A stretch of DNA of 64,000 nt from Chryseobacterium rhizosphaerae (GCF_003385455.1 NZ_QNUF01000015.1:45984-109983), one strand, 5' to 3'; positions 54,882 through 63,983 are shown, numbered from the stretch's first letter. Notes: generated from the sequence alone by a model not told the origin. Program-made: numbers and translations.

Positions 54882-55594
54882 TCGGCACCCGGGAAATCGT
54901 AAGTCTTCACGTGATGATCCGTACCGTCAATATTGATATTCAGGGCAAGGTAGATGAAGTGTAAGTTTTTATTTCCTTTAGCTTCAAATTCACGCTGCCA
55001 AAGATACCCGGTTAGAACTCCAAAGTATTCATCGATCTGATAGCCGAAACCGCCATATACCCTATTTCTGGCGAAAGTAGGCTTCATAGGTGATACAAGG
55101 AAAATTTCATCATAGGCATTGGCAAAAACAGTTCCTTTCTTTATTGTTTTAGCATTTAAAGGGACACTGACATTCAAACGGTAGCGGTAACGCATCCTTT
55201 GAGAGGTTTTATCGATCTGCGGTTCATAAAACCAGCTTTTTTCTACACGAAAACGGTTTTCAAATTTTACGATACCTTTTTTTAAGTCGATTACATCCTG
55301 AAGCCATACCCTGAATTCTTCTTTGCTTAAGCTATGGTCTTTATAATTGACATATCTTCCAAGTCCTACAAAAGGTTTATGATTCTTGGTAAGGTTATAC
55401 CCTAGCCCACCTTTTATTTCGTAATAATCGGGGTAAGTATAATCTTCGTTACCACGAAGCTGCCCTTCTGCATATATGAAAAATTTGGGATGAAACTTGT
55501 AGGTTAAAGTCACAGCATTGAAGCTGGAAAGATGCTCCTGGGCTTTATATAATGTAATACTTAAAAGTAGACTTAGACTTAAAAAAAGTTTCAT
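54878..55594 (-). CDS. DUF2490 outer membrane protein
   Basis: 238 residues with a signal peptide (to about residue 18, LYKAQ). A small beta-barrel follows with alternating aromatic strands, such as FHPKFFIYAEGQLRGNEDY, FENRFRVEKSWFYEP and QRMRYRYRLNVSVPL. DUF2490 proteins are predicted outer membrane barrels of unknown function, common in Bacteroidetes. Confidence 0.8.
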   Translation of the reverse strand: MKLFLSLSLLLSITLYKAQEHLSSFNAVTLTYKFHPKFFIYAEGQLRGNEDYTYPDYYEIKGGLGYNLTKNHKPFVGLGRYVNYKDHSLSKEEFRVWLQDVIDLKKGIVKFENRFRVEKSWFYEPQIDKTSQRMRYRYRLNVSVPLNAKTIKKGTVFANAYDEIFLVSPMKPTFARNRVYGGFGYQIDEYFGVLTGYLWQREFEAKGNKNLHFIYLALNINIDGTDHHVKTYDFPGAD

Positions 55595-55666
55595 AAAAAA
55601 ATTTTTGCAAATGTATATTTTTTAACAATTTGTTAATATTAACTTTAATTCACATTAGATTAACAG

Positions 55667-57478
55667 CTACTTAATATTAATAGTGTAAGAAAACCCAATA
55701 TGGAACCATCTTTGAGGCATTTCCACTCCAAAAGCTTCTGTATATTTTGTATTGGTGATATTATTGACCAGAACGTAGACTGAAAAGTCTTTTTGGGTAA
55801 AGTTTAATTTGGCATCCAACAAGTTATATGTTCCCAGACTCACTCTTTCATTATATCTGTAAACCAGTTCATTGGTGAAATTTTTAAGGAATTTTGTCTC
55901 TAATCTGGCTACCACCTGATGTTTCAGATTATCAAGAATATATCTTGAAACAAACTCATTATTCTCTTTGTATTTACTATCCAGGAAAGTATATCCTACA
56001 GAATATCTCAACCAATCATTTACTTTGTGATTCACTTCAGCTTCTATTCCTTTTATTTTAATTTCACCAACATTTTGGGCATACCAAACTTTATCGTTGA
56101 AATTATTTTTCACCCAGTCTATAGAATTATCGGAATTCCTCATAAATCCACTGATTTTTGCAAGAATCCTGCTGTTTTGAAACTGATATCCAACTTCTGA
56201 TGAAATGGCATTCTCAGGCTGCAAATTGACATTACCATGTTCGGTTGGGCTTACGTAATAAAGCTCAGTAAATGTCGGAATACGGTGTACTTTTGCAATA
56301 TTTCCGTAGATTTTATTATTCGCATTGAAATTATAGCCTACGTCAAGTCCCGGATAGAAAAAATTGCCTTCTTTGGAGTAATTGGCCCATGAAATCCCCG
56401 GACTGATATTCAGCTTTTTATCGAGTAATGAAAAATGATGTTCAAAGAAAACCTGGGACACAAAACGGTTGGGGTTACCCAAATTACTGCTTACCAAAAA
56501 TTCTTTCCTCAGTTCCACGCCAACTCCGGTTGTTCCCAACCCCCACTGATAACTGGAATTCACTTCTCCCCCTACATTATTTCCAATATGCATATTCCTG
56601 TAAAAAGAAGGATTCTGTCTGTTATAAAGGTACATATCCTGCCCTCTTCTCCAATATACATTAGAATTAAGCTTCAACTTTCCAAAAGTTTGCTGATGGG
56701 CCAAACTTACAATGGATGCCTGGGTTTCCTCATACTGTTCTGTAGCACTTTTAGAAGCATAAAATCCATTGGCTCCGAATTTCTTCTCAGAAAAACCCGC
56801 CTGAAGTTTAAGATCTCCGTTTTTAATCCCCATCCGGCCCTGATAAAATACATTCCTGATTTCATAATCAGTATTGTACATATATCCTTGGGAAGAAGCT
56901 GAATTAGCCTGAAGCGCGTTTGAAAACTTTTCATTTCCCAACTGCGCATTGAAACCTAGACCATATGTTTCATAATCTCCACCATCAGCACTGATTTTCA
57001 CCCGATTTCCGGGATTTACTTTAGTGATAATATTGATCACCCCCGCATAAGCATTCTGACCAAATCGTCTGGCAGCGGGACCTTTGATAACTTCTATTTT
57101 TTCTACATCTGCTAAATCTACCGGAATATTCATGTTGTTGTGCCCGGTTTGGGAATCATTCATTCTGATCCCATTCAGCAATAATAAGACCTGTTCAAAA
57201 GAACTACCCCGAAAGCCGATATCACTCTGCACCCCGTTGGCTCCTCTCCTCCTGATATCCATACCTGAGACCTGCTGAAGAATTTCATCAATACTTCTGG
57301 CCGCAGAATGGGCAATATCTTCTTTTGTGATGACACTGATATTCTGATTGGCACTTTTATAAGGTGTAGAGATAAATTTCCCCTGAAATTCAATGCTTTC
57401 AATATCTGTCGTATTTTCCTGTGCCTGTACCCAAAGCAGTGATCCCAGAAAAAAAGCACTTCCTATCTTTTTGATCAT
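55667..57478 (-). CDS. TonB-dependent receptor, BtuB-like size
   Basis: 603 residues from the ATG at 57478 (MIKKIGSAFFLGSLLWVQAQ, a signal peptide). The ATG at 57514 adds 12 unlikely residues. The plug domain includes DEILQQVSGMDIRRRGANG, FRGSSFEQVLLLLNG and KIEVIKGPAARRFGQNAYAG. The barrel ends IGFSYTINIK. Its length is that of BtuB and haem or siderophore receptors, but no cobalamin riboswitch is seen upstream and no partner genes are adjacent, so the ligand is open. Confidence 0.92.
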   Translation of the reverse strand: MIKKIGSAFFLGSLLWVQAQENTTDIESIEFQGKFISTPYKSANQNISVITKEDIAHSAARSIDEILQQVSGMDIRRRGANGVQSDIGFRGSSFEQVLLLLNGIRMNDSQTGHNNMNIPVDLADVEKIEVIKGPAARRFGQNAYAGVINIITKVNPGNRVKISADGGDYETYGLGFNAQLGNEKFSNALQANSASSQGYMYNTDYEIRNVFYQGRMGIKNGDLKLQAGFSEKKFGANGFYASKSATEQYEETQASIVSLAHQQTFGKLKLNSNVYWRRGQDMYLYNRQNPSFYRNMHIGNNVGGEVNSSYQWGLGTTGVGVELRKEFLVSSNLGNPNRFVSQVFFEHHFSLLDKKLNISPGISWANYSKEGNFFYPGLDVGYNFNANNKIYGNIAKVHRIPTFTELYYVSPTEHGNVNLQPENAISSEVGYQFQNSRILAKISGFMRNSDNSIDWVKNNFNDKVWYAQNVGEIKIKGIEAEVNHKVNDWLRYSVGYTFLDSKYKENNEFVSRYILDNLKHQVVARLETKFLKNFTNELVYRYNERVSLGTYNLLDAKLNFTQKDFSVYVLVNNITNTKYTEAFGVEMPQRWFHIGFSYTINIK

Positions 57479-57559
57479 AACGTATCCGTAGTTTTCTTTT
57501 ATAACAGATTCCAAAAGTAAGGGAGTTCATCAATACAGACAAATGATACTTGTCATAAA

Positions 57560-57590
57560 AAAAGATGCAGCATGGGGTGCTGCATCTTTT
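57560..57590 (-). terminator. Strong terminator upstream of the TonB receptor gene
   Basis: AAAAGATGCAGCA (57560-57572) pairs perfectly with TGCTGCATCTTTT (57578-57590), and a seven-T run follows on the minus strand. No conventional gene precedes it on that strand, only the 16-codon frame at 57611-57661. Confidence 0.8.
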
Positions 57591-57610
57591 GTTTGAGGGA
57601 GTAATTTTTT

Positions 57611-57661
57611 CTATCTTTTTCTCATTAAATGTGTAACCAGATCTCTGAATAATTTCCTCAT
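57611..57661 (-). CDS. Possible 16-residue peptide gene or small RNA unit
   Basis: The minus-strand frame reads MRKLFRDLVTHLMRKR and stop. Upstream, TTG, 20 bases and TAAAATTG form a Bacteroidetes-type promoter with one mismatch, and a strong terminator begins 21 bases after the stop codon. The unit is therefore a complete transcript of roughly 120 bases. Whether it makes a peptide, acts as a small RNA or is an attenuator for the TonB receptor gene downstream cannot be told from sequence. Confidence 0.35.
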   Translation of the reverse strand: MRKLFRDLVTHLMRKR

Positions 57662-58112
57662 CTCTATATTACATATTTATGAATACAATTTTAAATAATT
57701 TTTAAACATAAAACAATAGTTGTGTAAAAAAACATAACTAAAATCATAAAATTCCTTAAAATACAATGAAAAATAAATATCCGAAAAGAATAACTCCACT
57801 CAAAAATGTTCTATTTTCCTTTTTATCAGTGCATTATTTGGTTTTCAGATGTCTTTTTTCACTTATTCTGCTATTTATTTTGAAAACAAGACAAGCATCG
57901 AATTTTCACTAAAAATTCGTAATTTTGTGGGTCTTAATTTTTCAGGAGAAGACATTCTTTTCAACTGTATTTTCTAACAGCATTTCATCCATAATGCGGT
58001 TTTATATCAGGAGAATTTAGGAATGAATTTAAAAGTTCAATTGATGACGGTTCCGGAATATTTCGGGGCAAAACACCATTACTGGCAGATTAAATACTGT
58101 ACAGTTACTTTT
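57662..58112. other. AT-rich spacer upstream of uvrA
   Basis: No gene is supported. An exact -7 box TAATTTTG (57920-57927) on the plus strand, preceded by a small inverted repeat (GAATTTT / AAAATTC), may start the uvrA transcript with a long leader. The minus-strand promoter of the 16-codon unit also lies here. Confidence 0.4.
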
Positions 58113-60920
58113 ATGAATAAACAGAATATGGCTAGTACAACAGAAATAGATATAAAAAAACAGATTTTCGTTAAGAATGCACATCTTAACAATCTGAAAC
58201 ATATAGATGTTCTGATTCCTAAAAACAAACTGATTGTGATTACAGGAGTTTCGGGAAGCGGTAAATCATCTTTGGCTTTTGATACGATTTATGCAGAGGG
58301 ACAGAGAAGGTATGTAGAAAGTTTAAGTTCTTATGCCCGACAGTTTTTAGGGAAACTGGAAAAACCTAAAATTGATGATATTAAAGGACTGGCCCCTTCT
58401 ATTGCCATCCAGCAGAAAGTAATTTCTTCCAATCCACGGTCTACAGTAGGAACCTCTACTGAGATCTATGATTATATGAAGCTTCTGTTTGCCAGAATCG
58501 GAAAAACTTTTTCTCCGGTTTCCGGAGAGGAAGTGAAAAAAGATTCGGTTTCTGATGTGGTCGATTTTATTAAAGCATCAAAAAAAGATACTCCTTTTTT
58601 ATTAACTGCACCTCTGGAATATGATGCTGATAATTTTAAGGAAACACTGAATATTTTAAAGCTGGCAGGGTTCACAAGACTTGAAATAAATGGAAATGTA
58701 GCAGGAATAGAAGATTTGGAGAGTTTCGGGTTTGTCCCTGAAAAAGGAATGATCATCAATCTTGTGATTGACCGTTTTTCTTATGAAGAAGATGAAAGTT
58801 TCTTACAACGGCTTGCAGACTCTATCCAAATGGCTTTTTATGAAGGTCGCGGATATTGTGCACTGAAAAATCCAGACACAGGAGCGGTAAAAGAATTCTC
58901 CAATAAGTTTGAACTGGATGGGATAGAATTTCTGGAACCCAATGTTCATTTTTTCAGCTTCAATAATCCTTATGGGGCATGTCCGGCTTGTGAAGGCTAT
59001 GGAAAGGTCATCGGAATTGATGACGATCTTGTGGTACCCAATAAAACATTATCTATCTATGAAGATGCCGTAGTATGCTGGAGAGGAGAAACCATGAGCG
59101 AATGGAAAAAAGATTTCATCAAAAAGGCAGGCGACTTCCCTATTCATAAACCTTATCATCAGTTAACAAAGGAACAGAAAAACTTCCTTTGGAAAGGTGA
59201 CGGAAGTAATAATTTCCCTTCTATTAATAATTTCTTCAAGATGCTTGAGGAAAACCTGTATAAAATCCAGTACCGTGTGATGCTTTCCCGCTACAGAGGA
59301 AAAACATTATGCCATACCTGCGAGGGCTTAAGGCTTCGTGAGGAAACCAGCTGGGTAAAAGTAGACGGGCACAACATCCAATCGATGATTGAGCTTCCTT
59401 TGGATGAGCTGGCTCCTTTAATTAATGGATTGCAGCTGTCTGAGCATGACCAGGAAGTAGCGAAAAGACTGTTATATGAAATCACCACCCGCCTGGAATT
59501 TTTATTAAAGGTTGGTTTAGGATATTTAACGTTAAACAGAACCTCCAATACACTTTCCGGTGGTGAAAGTCAGAGAATTAATCTGGCAACAAGCTTAGGA
59601 AGTTCTTTAGTAGGATCTATCTATATTCTGGACGAACCTTCTATCGGTCTGCATTCAAAGGATACGGAAAACCTGATCGAAGTCTTGAAAAACCTTCGTG
59701 ACTTAGGAAATACGGTTATTGTGGTAGAGCATGATGAAGATGTAATGAGAACCGCCGATTATATTATAGATATTGGTCCGGAAGCGGGTTATCTTGGTGG
59801 AGAACTGGTATTTGCCGGTAATTACAAAGACCTGAAAGATGCAGATACGCTTACTTCAAAATACCTTACCGGAAGGCTGAAAATTGAAGTTCCGACAAAA
59901 CGCAGAAAAGGGAAAGAATGGATTCATATCAAGGGAGCCCGTCAGAATAACCTTAAAAATATTGATGTAGATATTCCTTTGGAAAGCTTGGTGGTGATCT
60001 CCGGAGTTTCAGGAAGCGGAAAGTCTACGCTAATGAAAGAAATCCTCACCAATGATATCCAGATCCAATTAGGAATGGGGGGTAAAAAAGGCGATTATGA
60101 TTCTGTGGAATTCCCTAAAAAACTGATTAAAAATATTGAACTGATCGACCAAAACCCGATCGGAAAGTCTTCCCGTTCCAACCCTGTAACCTATCTGAAA
60201 GCATACGATGACATCCGTGATCTGTTTGCCAAGCAGAAAATATCTAAAATGATGGGTTACAAACCTAAACACTTCTCGTTCAACGTAGATGGCGGAAGAT
60301 GCGACGAATGTAAAGGTGAAGGGGTGATCAATGTTTCTATGCAGTTTATGGCTGATATAGAACTGGAATGTGAAGTTTGCAAAGGAACGCGTTTCAAAAA
60401 TGAGATCCTTGAAGTAAGGTTTGATGAAAAGAATATTTCCGATATCCTTCATATGACCGTAGATGAGTCCCTGGAATTCTTTAAAGATAATAATGAAGAA
60501 AAGATTGTTACCAAGCTAAGACCTTTACAGGAGGTTGGGCTGGGCTATCTGCAGCTGGGACAGAGCTCTTCTACCCTTTCCGGTGGTGAAGCACAGCGTG
60601 TAAAACTGGCATCATTCCTTGTCAAAGGCGTTACAACAGATAAAACCCTGTTTATTTTTGATGAGCCTTCTACTGGGCTTCATTTCCATGATATTCAGAA
60701 ACTGTTGAAATCCCTGCAGGCACTGATTGATCTTGGCCATTCTGTGATCGTTATTGAGCACCAGCCGGATATTATCAAATGTGCAGACCATATTATCGAT
60801 ATCGGCCCTGAAGCCGGAAAACATGGTGGTGAAGTAGTATTCGCCGGAACCCCGGAAGATCTGGCAAAAAACAAGAAGTCTTATACCGCAAAATATATCA
60901 AGGAAAAACTTGAAAACTAA
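58113..60920 (+). CDS. uvrA: Excinuclease ABC subunit A
   Basis: 935 residues from the ATG at 58113 ([12 protein letters not shown]). The frame is open from 58023, but its first 30 residues match no UvrA N terminus. Two ABC ATPase modules each have GVSGSGKS and LSGGE signature motifs. Zinc-binding CxxC pairs are in CPACEGYGK with CHTCEGLR and in CDECKGEG with CEVCKGTR. It recognises bulky DNA lesions and loads UvrB in nucleotide excision repair. No SOS-type operator was recognised upstream. Confidence 0.96.
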   Translation: MNKQNMASTTEIDIKKQIFVKNAHLNNLKHIDVLIPKNKLIVITGVSGSGKSSLAFDTIYAEGQRRYVESLSSYARQFLGKLEKPKIDDIKGLAPSIAIQQKVISSNPRSTVGTSTEIYDYMKLLFARIGKTFSPVSGEEVKKDSVSDVVDFIKASKKDTPFLLTAPLEYDADNFKETLNILKLAGFTRLEINGNVAGIEDLESFGFVPEKGMIINLVIDRFSYEEDESFLQRLADSIQMAFYEGRGYCALKNPDTGAVKEFSNKFELDGIEFLEPNVHFFSFNNPYGACPACEGYGKVIGIDDDLVVPNKTLSIYEDAVVCWRGETMSEWKKDFIKKAGDFPIHKPYHQLTKEQKNFLWKGDGSNNFPSINNFFKMLEENLYKIQYRVMLSRYRGKTLCHTCEGLRLREETSWVKVDGHNIQSMIELPLDELAPLINGLQLSEHDQEVAKRLLYEITTRLEFLLKVGLGYLTLNRTSNTLSGGESQRINLATSLGSSLVGSIYILDEPSIGLHSKDTENLIEVLKNLRDLGNTVIVVEHDEDVMRTADYIIDIGPEAGYLGGELVFAGNYKDLKDADTLTSKYLTGRLKIEVPTKRRKGKEWIHIKGARQNNLKNIDVDIPLESLVVISGVSGSGKSTLMKEILTNDIQIQLGMGGKKGDYDSVEFPKKLIKNIELIDQNPIGKSSRSNPVTYLKAYDDIRDLFAKQKISKMMGYKPKHFSFNVDGGRCDECKGEGVINVSMQFMADIELECEVCKGTRFKNEILEVRFDEKNISDILHMTVDESLEFFKDNNEEKIVTKLRPLQEVGLGYLQLGQSSSTLSGGEAQRVKLASFLVKGVTTDKTLFIFDEPSTGLHFHDIQKLLKSLQALIDLGHSVIVIEHQPDIIKCADHIIDIGPEAGKHGGEVVFAGTPEDLAKNKKSYTAKYIKEKLEN

Positions 60921-60924
60921 CTAT

Positions 60925-60958
60925 AAAACAGAGAGCCAGTGAGCTCTCTGTTTTTTTT
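60925..60958 (+). terminator. Terminator of uvrA
   Basis: AAAACAGAGAGC (60925-60936) pairs perfectly with GCTCTCTGTTTT (60943-60954), and an eight-T run begins at 60951. Confidence 0.88.
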
Positions 60959-61000
60959 ATCTCTCTTATTCTATGAACCGGAAAATCCGTAAAACCATAC

Positions 61001-61024
61001 TTATCCACAAAAAATTGTGGATAA
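61001..61024. promoter_or_regulatory. Pair of perfect DnaA boxes in inverted orientation
   Basis: TTATCCACA (61001-61009) and its complement TGTGGATAA (61016-61024) are both exact DnaA consensus boxes, six bases apart and head to head. They lie in an AT-rich spacer. Such a pair could belong to a replication origin or a DnaA-titrating site, but only two boxes are seen and no dnaA gene is near. Confidence 0.55.
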
Positions 61025-61098
61025 CTTGTGAATTTTAACATTAAGTTCATATTTCGTATTAGAATTATTTGTACATTTACTATGTAATAATAATCGAA

Positions 61099-61190
61099 GT
61101 GGAAACTTTATTTGCTTTTCTTACTACTATTGAAATTGCAATTAAATTTGAAATAAAAATTTAAGCACAGCATTGTCGGCTGTGCTTTTT
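61099..61190 (+). other. Short frame ending in a terminator (possible peptide or small RNA)
   Basis: A GTG-started 21-codon frame (METLFAFLTTIEIAIKFEIKI if GTG is read as Met) ends inside a terminator stem, AAGCACAGC (61163-61171) with GCTGTGCTT (61179-61187), followed by T. A hydrophobic peptide or a small RNA is possible; no clear promoter was found. Confidence 0.3.
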
Positions 61191-61229
61191 ATTGTTGTCT
61201 AATTAAAAAAATGAGATGTATTATCTACT

Positions 61230-61262
61230 GAATCCGCTCCTAAAGAGCGGGTTCTTTTATTT
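61230..61262 (+). terminator. Second terminator in the spacer before tRNA-Arg
   Basis: GAATCCGCTC (61230-61239) pairs with GAGCGGGTTC (61245-61254), with one G-U, followed by TTTTATTTT. The sequence between this and the previous terminator is only about 40 bases. Confidence 0.7.
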
Positions 61263-61354
61263 TTTAATGGATCAATTAATATGCATCTCCTCCATTCTAT
61301 CATCCTCAACTTATCAAAAGAGGTTTAAATAATATGTATCTTTATGATTCAAAG

Positions 61355-61426
61355 GGCCTCATAGTTCAATGGATAGAATAGAAGTTTCCTAAACTTTAGA
61401 TCCAGGTTCGATTCCTGGTGGGGCTA
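61355..61426 (+). tRNA. tRNA-Arg (anticodon CCT)
   Basis: A full cloverleaf can be drawn. The acceptor arm is GGCCTCA with TGGGGCT, the D arm GTTC/GAAT, the anticodon arm GAAGT/ACTTT with loop TTCCTAA, and the T arm CCAGG-TTCGATT-CCTGG, with discriminator A. CCA is not encoded. The anticodon CCT reads the rare arginine codon AGG. A hairpin terminator follows at 61472. Confidence 0.93.
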
Positions 61427-61471
61427 CTTTTAAAATAATGTAGGCATTCTAGTAGTTCTCCTACAGTAAGA

Positions 61472-61503
61472 AAAAACCACTGCAGTTGCAATGGTTTTTA
61501 TTT
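61472..61503 (+). terminator. Terminator after tRNA-Arg
   Basis: AAAAACCA (61472-61479) pairs with TGGTTTTT (61492-61499), with an inner TGCA/TGCA helix. Confidence 0.75.
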
Positions 61504-61600
61504 TTATCAACGCAAAGCCAGGAGGCTTTGCATAGCTAGGGTTTATTCTTGTTACAGACTATATCAAAAAATATACGATACTAGAAAGATTCAAGAGTAT

Positions 61601-62590
61601 TTATCTTTTAGGTATAAATTTTTGTAATTTGTCGTCAATGTAATATGATACTTCTCCTTCCCCTTCGCGAACCAAGAAATAAAATTTTAAGTTTTTCCTA
61701 TCTTCTACATTATACCCTTCCCCCAGATCCTTATCCGTACTGTAGTTAATTTCCTCAATTTTAAAGATTTTCTGTGGTCTGATTAACCAATTCATTGTTA
61801 ACAAATCTAACACTCCATACAATTCATCATTTGATTCGATGGAATACCCATAGTATTTCCTTTTTATGGAATGCTCAGAATCAATAAAAGCGAAATAACC
61901 CTCTGTCTGACTTCTACTATTGCTAATTATATCATTTATGAGTTTTTTTTCTCCACTCATATCTATGAACCCCTGTTCTCCTTCCATAGTTTTGTACTTG
62001 AACCAAATCTTATCATTTCCTACATAAACTAAGTCTAAATGTGAATAATCAAAATCTAGATTTTTTAAAGTTTCACCACTTGGTTTTATAACAGCATATC
62101 TATTTTCTTTAATAGCGATAGCAAAATCCTCATTCTTATATTTGAATAATTGTGGACAGTAAGTATAAGTACCTGAAAAAGAAAAAATAGCATTATTAAC
62201 AACATAAAATCCTTTTGAATACTCTTTTCTTATAGGGCTTTTTGTTGATGAATTTTCGAAAATTTCCCAGTTTTGCAAAGACACCTCCATCTCCTTTGTG
62301 TTGCTATTTATTTCAAAATAGGCAATATTATTATAGTTCCCTCTTAAGTTTGGTTTGGCAAAATCTAATTGGTAATAGTTAGGCAAAACAACTATTTTAT
62401 TGTTTTTTGAGTTTAAATACCCCATCCCTTTTTCAGTTTCATAGGGAACTAAATTTTTAAAGTCTGTTGTCTTAATGTTGACAAAATCCTTTTTAATAAT
62501 GTTTTTAATACTGTCTTCATATTTTTCCTGGGAAAAAATAGAACTACAGATTAAAATAAAAAATGGTAATAGGGATAATTTTCTGGTCAT
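61601..62590 (-). CDS. Secreted protein of unknown function (weakly WG-repeat-like)
   Basis: 329 residues from the ATG at 62590 (MTRKLSLLPFFILICSSIFSQ, a signal peptide). An upstream ATG at 62614 would add eight residues before it. The mature part has strand-rich segments such as KGMGYLNSKNNKIVVLPNYY, NRYAVIKPSGETLKNLDF and EQGFIDMSGEKKLI that recall WG beta-repeat proteins without a clear repeat register. A good promoter lies at 62660-62688. The function is unknown. Confidence 0.75.
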   Translation of the reverse strand: MTRKLSLLPFFILICSSIFSQEKYEDSIKNIIKKDFVNIKTTDFKNLVPYETEKGMGYLNSKNNKIVVLPNYYQLDFAKPNLRGNYNNIAYFEINSNTKEMEVSLQNWEIFENSSTKSPIRKEYSKGFYVVNNAIFSFSGTYTYCPQLFKYKNEDFAIAIKENRYAVIKPSGETLKNLDFDYSHLDLVYVGNDKIWFKYKTMEGEQGFIDMSGEKKLINDIISNSRSQTEGYFAFIDSEHSIKRKYYGYSIESNDELYGVLDLLTMNWLIRPQKIFKIEEINYSTDKDLGEGYNVEDRKNLKFYFLVREGEGEVSYYIDDKLQKFIPKR

Positions 62591-62659
62591 AGTTTTTTTA
62601 TATAAGGTTCTCATGCTTTTAGACGTTTACAAGTAATGAAAACAAGTATTTTCGGCGCA

Positions 62660-62688
62660 CAAAAGTACAATTAAAATGACAACTCCAA
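62660..62688 (-). promoter_or_regulatory. Promoter of the secreted hypothetical protein gene
   Basis: On the minus strand TTG (62686-62688), 18 bases and TACTTTTG (62660-62667) match the Bacteroidetes promoter with an exact -7 box, 70 bases before the start codon. Confidence 0.6.
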
Positions 62689-62961
62689 TAAAAATTGTAA
62701 GTGTATGTACCTTGTGCTGGACGATTATTTTAATACCTGTGGAGATATTTTCAAAAAAGATTAAAACCCAAAAAATGCAGAGGCAGTCATAGTCGACTTG
62801 CAGCTTCGTTTGTTGTTAATCCAAAAGCAGTAATTGGGAGTCTTGTTTATCAGACAGTAATGAAAATAATATATAATTTTTGAAAGTTAAAATTTATTAA
62901 TTTTAACTAGTATGTAATAATTATTTTTGAAATTTGTTCCACAACATAAAATATTTTTAAT
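62689..62961. other. Spacer with the promoter of the leader-peptide gene
   Basis: The only recognisable signal is an exact -7 box TATTTTTG (62922-62929) on the plus strand, 32 bases before the small peptide gene. The rest shows nothing further. Confidence 0.45.
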
Positions 62962-63102
62962 ATGAAAAATTTAAAAAGACTTGAAAAAGCAGCATTAAAA
63001 ACGATTGTCGGAGGTGCAGATTGTACCAGGCTATGTTTTGTCAATGATAAGTTAACATGCGTTCCCTATAACTCATGTGGTGGTCCCGGACTTGAGCCAT
63101 AA
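62962..63102 (+). CDS. Bacteriocin-like double-glycine leader peptide with four cysteines
   Basis: 46 residues. The leader MKNLKRLEKAALKTIVGG ends in a double glycine typical of peptides cut and exported by C39-peptidase ABC transporters. The predicted 28-residue core holds Cys21, Cys25, Cys33 and Cys39 and ends in CGGPGLEP. The gene has its own -7 box and a strong terminator at 63148, so it is a complete transcription unit. Similar short peptides of Chryseobacterium are called bacteriocin-like, but no activity is known to me. No transporter, modifying enzyme or recognisable immunity gene is in the window. Confidence 0.8.
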   Translation: MKNLKRLEKAALKTIVGGADCTRLCFVNDKLTCVPYNSCGGPGLEP

Positions 63103-63147
63103 AAAATTAAAAAGGAGTTGAATAAATTCCTGTCAAGTTTACAAACT

Positions 63148-63187
63148 AAAACATGTGCAAATTTTCATGAATTTGCGCATGTTTTTA
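63148..63187 (+). terminator. Terminator of the leader-peptide gene
   Basis: A 16-bp stem (63148-63163 with 63170-63185, one T-G pair) around TTCATG is followed by T. Confidence 0.85.
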
Positions 63188-63351
63188 TTTAAACACCTAA
63201 TAATCATTAATATCTCTGAGATCAAGAGCGCTTGAGCTGCCTTTTGTAAAACTTACCCTAGCTGAACTGCCTTCGCAGTCTTTGTAAAAGCTTCTCTTTT
63301 ACTCATCTGTCAAGGTGGTCTTTATACTGGTAAATATAACTAATTGGTAAT

Positions 63352-63384
63352 AAAAAAATGCCACACGAAAGGATTCGTGCGGCA
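63352..63384 (-). terminator. Hairpin with T-run on the minus strand
   Basis: An 11-position stem, fully paired on the minus strand with one G-U (an A-C mismatch on plus), is followed there by seven T. Confidence 0.6.
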
Positions 63385-63441
63385 GCATAGGTTTTTTACT
63401 CTATTATACCACTGTTTAGATATTGACCATTTTAAAATGTA

Positions 63442-63466
63442 AAAACCTCACTTTTTGTGAGGTTTT
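63442..63466 (-). terminator. Hairpin terminator downstream of the last gene
   Basis: AAAACCTCAC (63442-63451) pairs perfectly with GTGAGGTTTT (63457-63466), and a T-run follows on the minus strand. It may end the transcript of the gene at 63642-63983, though it is 175 bases away. Confidence 0.6.
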
Positions 63467-63641
63467 GTTATAGCAGCTCAAAGTTATAAACTTTGCGCAG
63501 CTAGACTGCCTATCAATTATTGTTATTGGTATGCCTACAAAGAACAAGAATTATCAAAGTACCAGTATATTATTTAAATCATTTCTCCAATTGAGCATCT
63601 CTGTTAATCTATGCTTCAATAATAAAGTTTGAAATCTTTTA

Positions 63642-63983
63642 CTAAATTCCAGTGCCATCATTAATATCATTTTCTAAATACCCAATGACCCTATTCCAAT
63701 CTTGGCTTAAATAAAACATTGTAAAATAGTTATTATTTGAAATATCTGCGACTTTTAAAAATTTTTCAGAATAATTTTCTAATCCATTAAGAAGGTGTTG
63801 TATTTGCTCTGTCCGTTTGTGATTTTCCTGACGGATGGCTATACCTTTCCTTATATTATAGATGTTAATTAAATGATCTCTTTCAAACGTACCATTACTT
63901 AATCTAATTTCATATTCAATGAAATCATCTTTAAGATTGATAGTTTTTTTTATTATATTAAAAATATCTTCTATTGTTTTCAT
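63642..63983 (-). CDS. Hypothetical cytoplasmic protein
   Basis: 113 residues, no signal peptide or membrane segment. The N-terminal half is acidic and helical (IEDIFNIIKKTINLKDDFIEYEIRL), and the C-terminal half includes YFTMFYLSQDWNRVIGYLE. No family is recognised. It lies near the double-glycine peptide gene but on the opposite strand and behind two hairpins, so a link such as immunity is only a guess. Confidence 0.6.
   Translation of the reverse strand: MKTIEDIFNIIKKTINLKDDFIEYEIRLSNGTFERDHLINIYNIRKGIAIRQENHKRTEQIQHLLNGLENYSEKFLKVADISNNNYFTMFYLSQDWNRVIGYLENDINDGTGI

Larger units (their letters stand above)
63188..63641. other. Spacer with two hairpins and degenerate repeats, no supported gene
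   Basis: Words such as GAGCTGCCTTTTGTAAAA and GAACTGCCTTCGCAGTCTTTGTAAAAG recur near 63225-63300, suggesting a decayed repeat. Two hairpins follow: TGCCACACGAA/TTCGTGCGGCA (63359-63384) and AAAACCTCAC/GTGAGGTTTT (63442-63466). Both are better terminators on the minus strand, where T-runs follow. Confidence 0.45.

Noticed and set aside
57479..57720. Possible cobalamin riboswitch upstream of the BtuB-sized TonB receptor
   Set aside because: No B12-box-like conserved core or multi-helix leader could be seen; the interval is explained by the small transcript unit and its terminator.
58023..58112. Upstream extension of UvrA by 30 residues
   Set aside because: The extension resembles no UvrA N terminus, and the start at 58113 or 58128 gives the normal family length.
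62676..62792. A 38-codon plus-strand frame with a hydrophobic segment
   Set aside because: Its start overlaps a clear minus-strand promoter and it has no promoter, terminator or family of its own.
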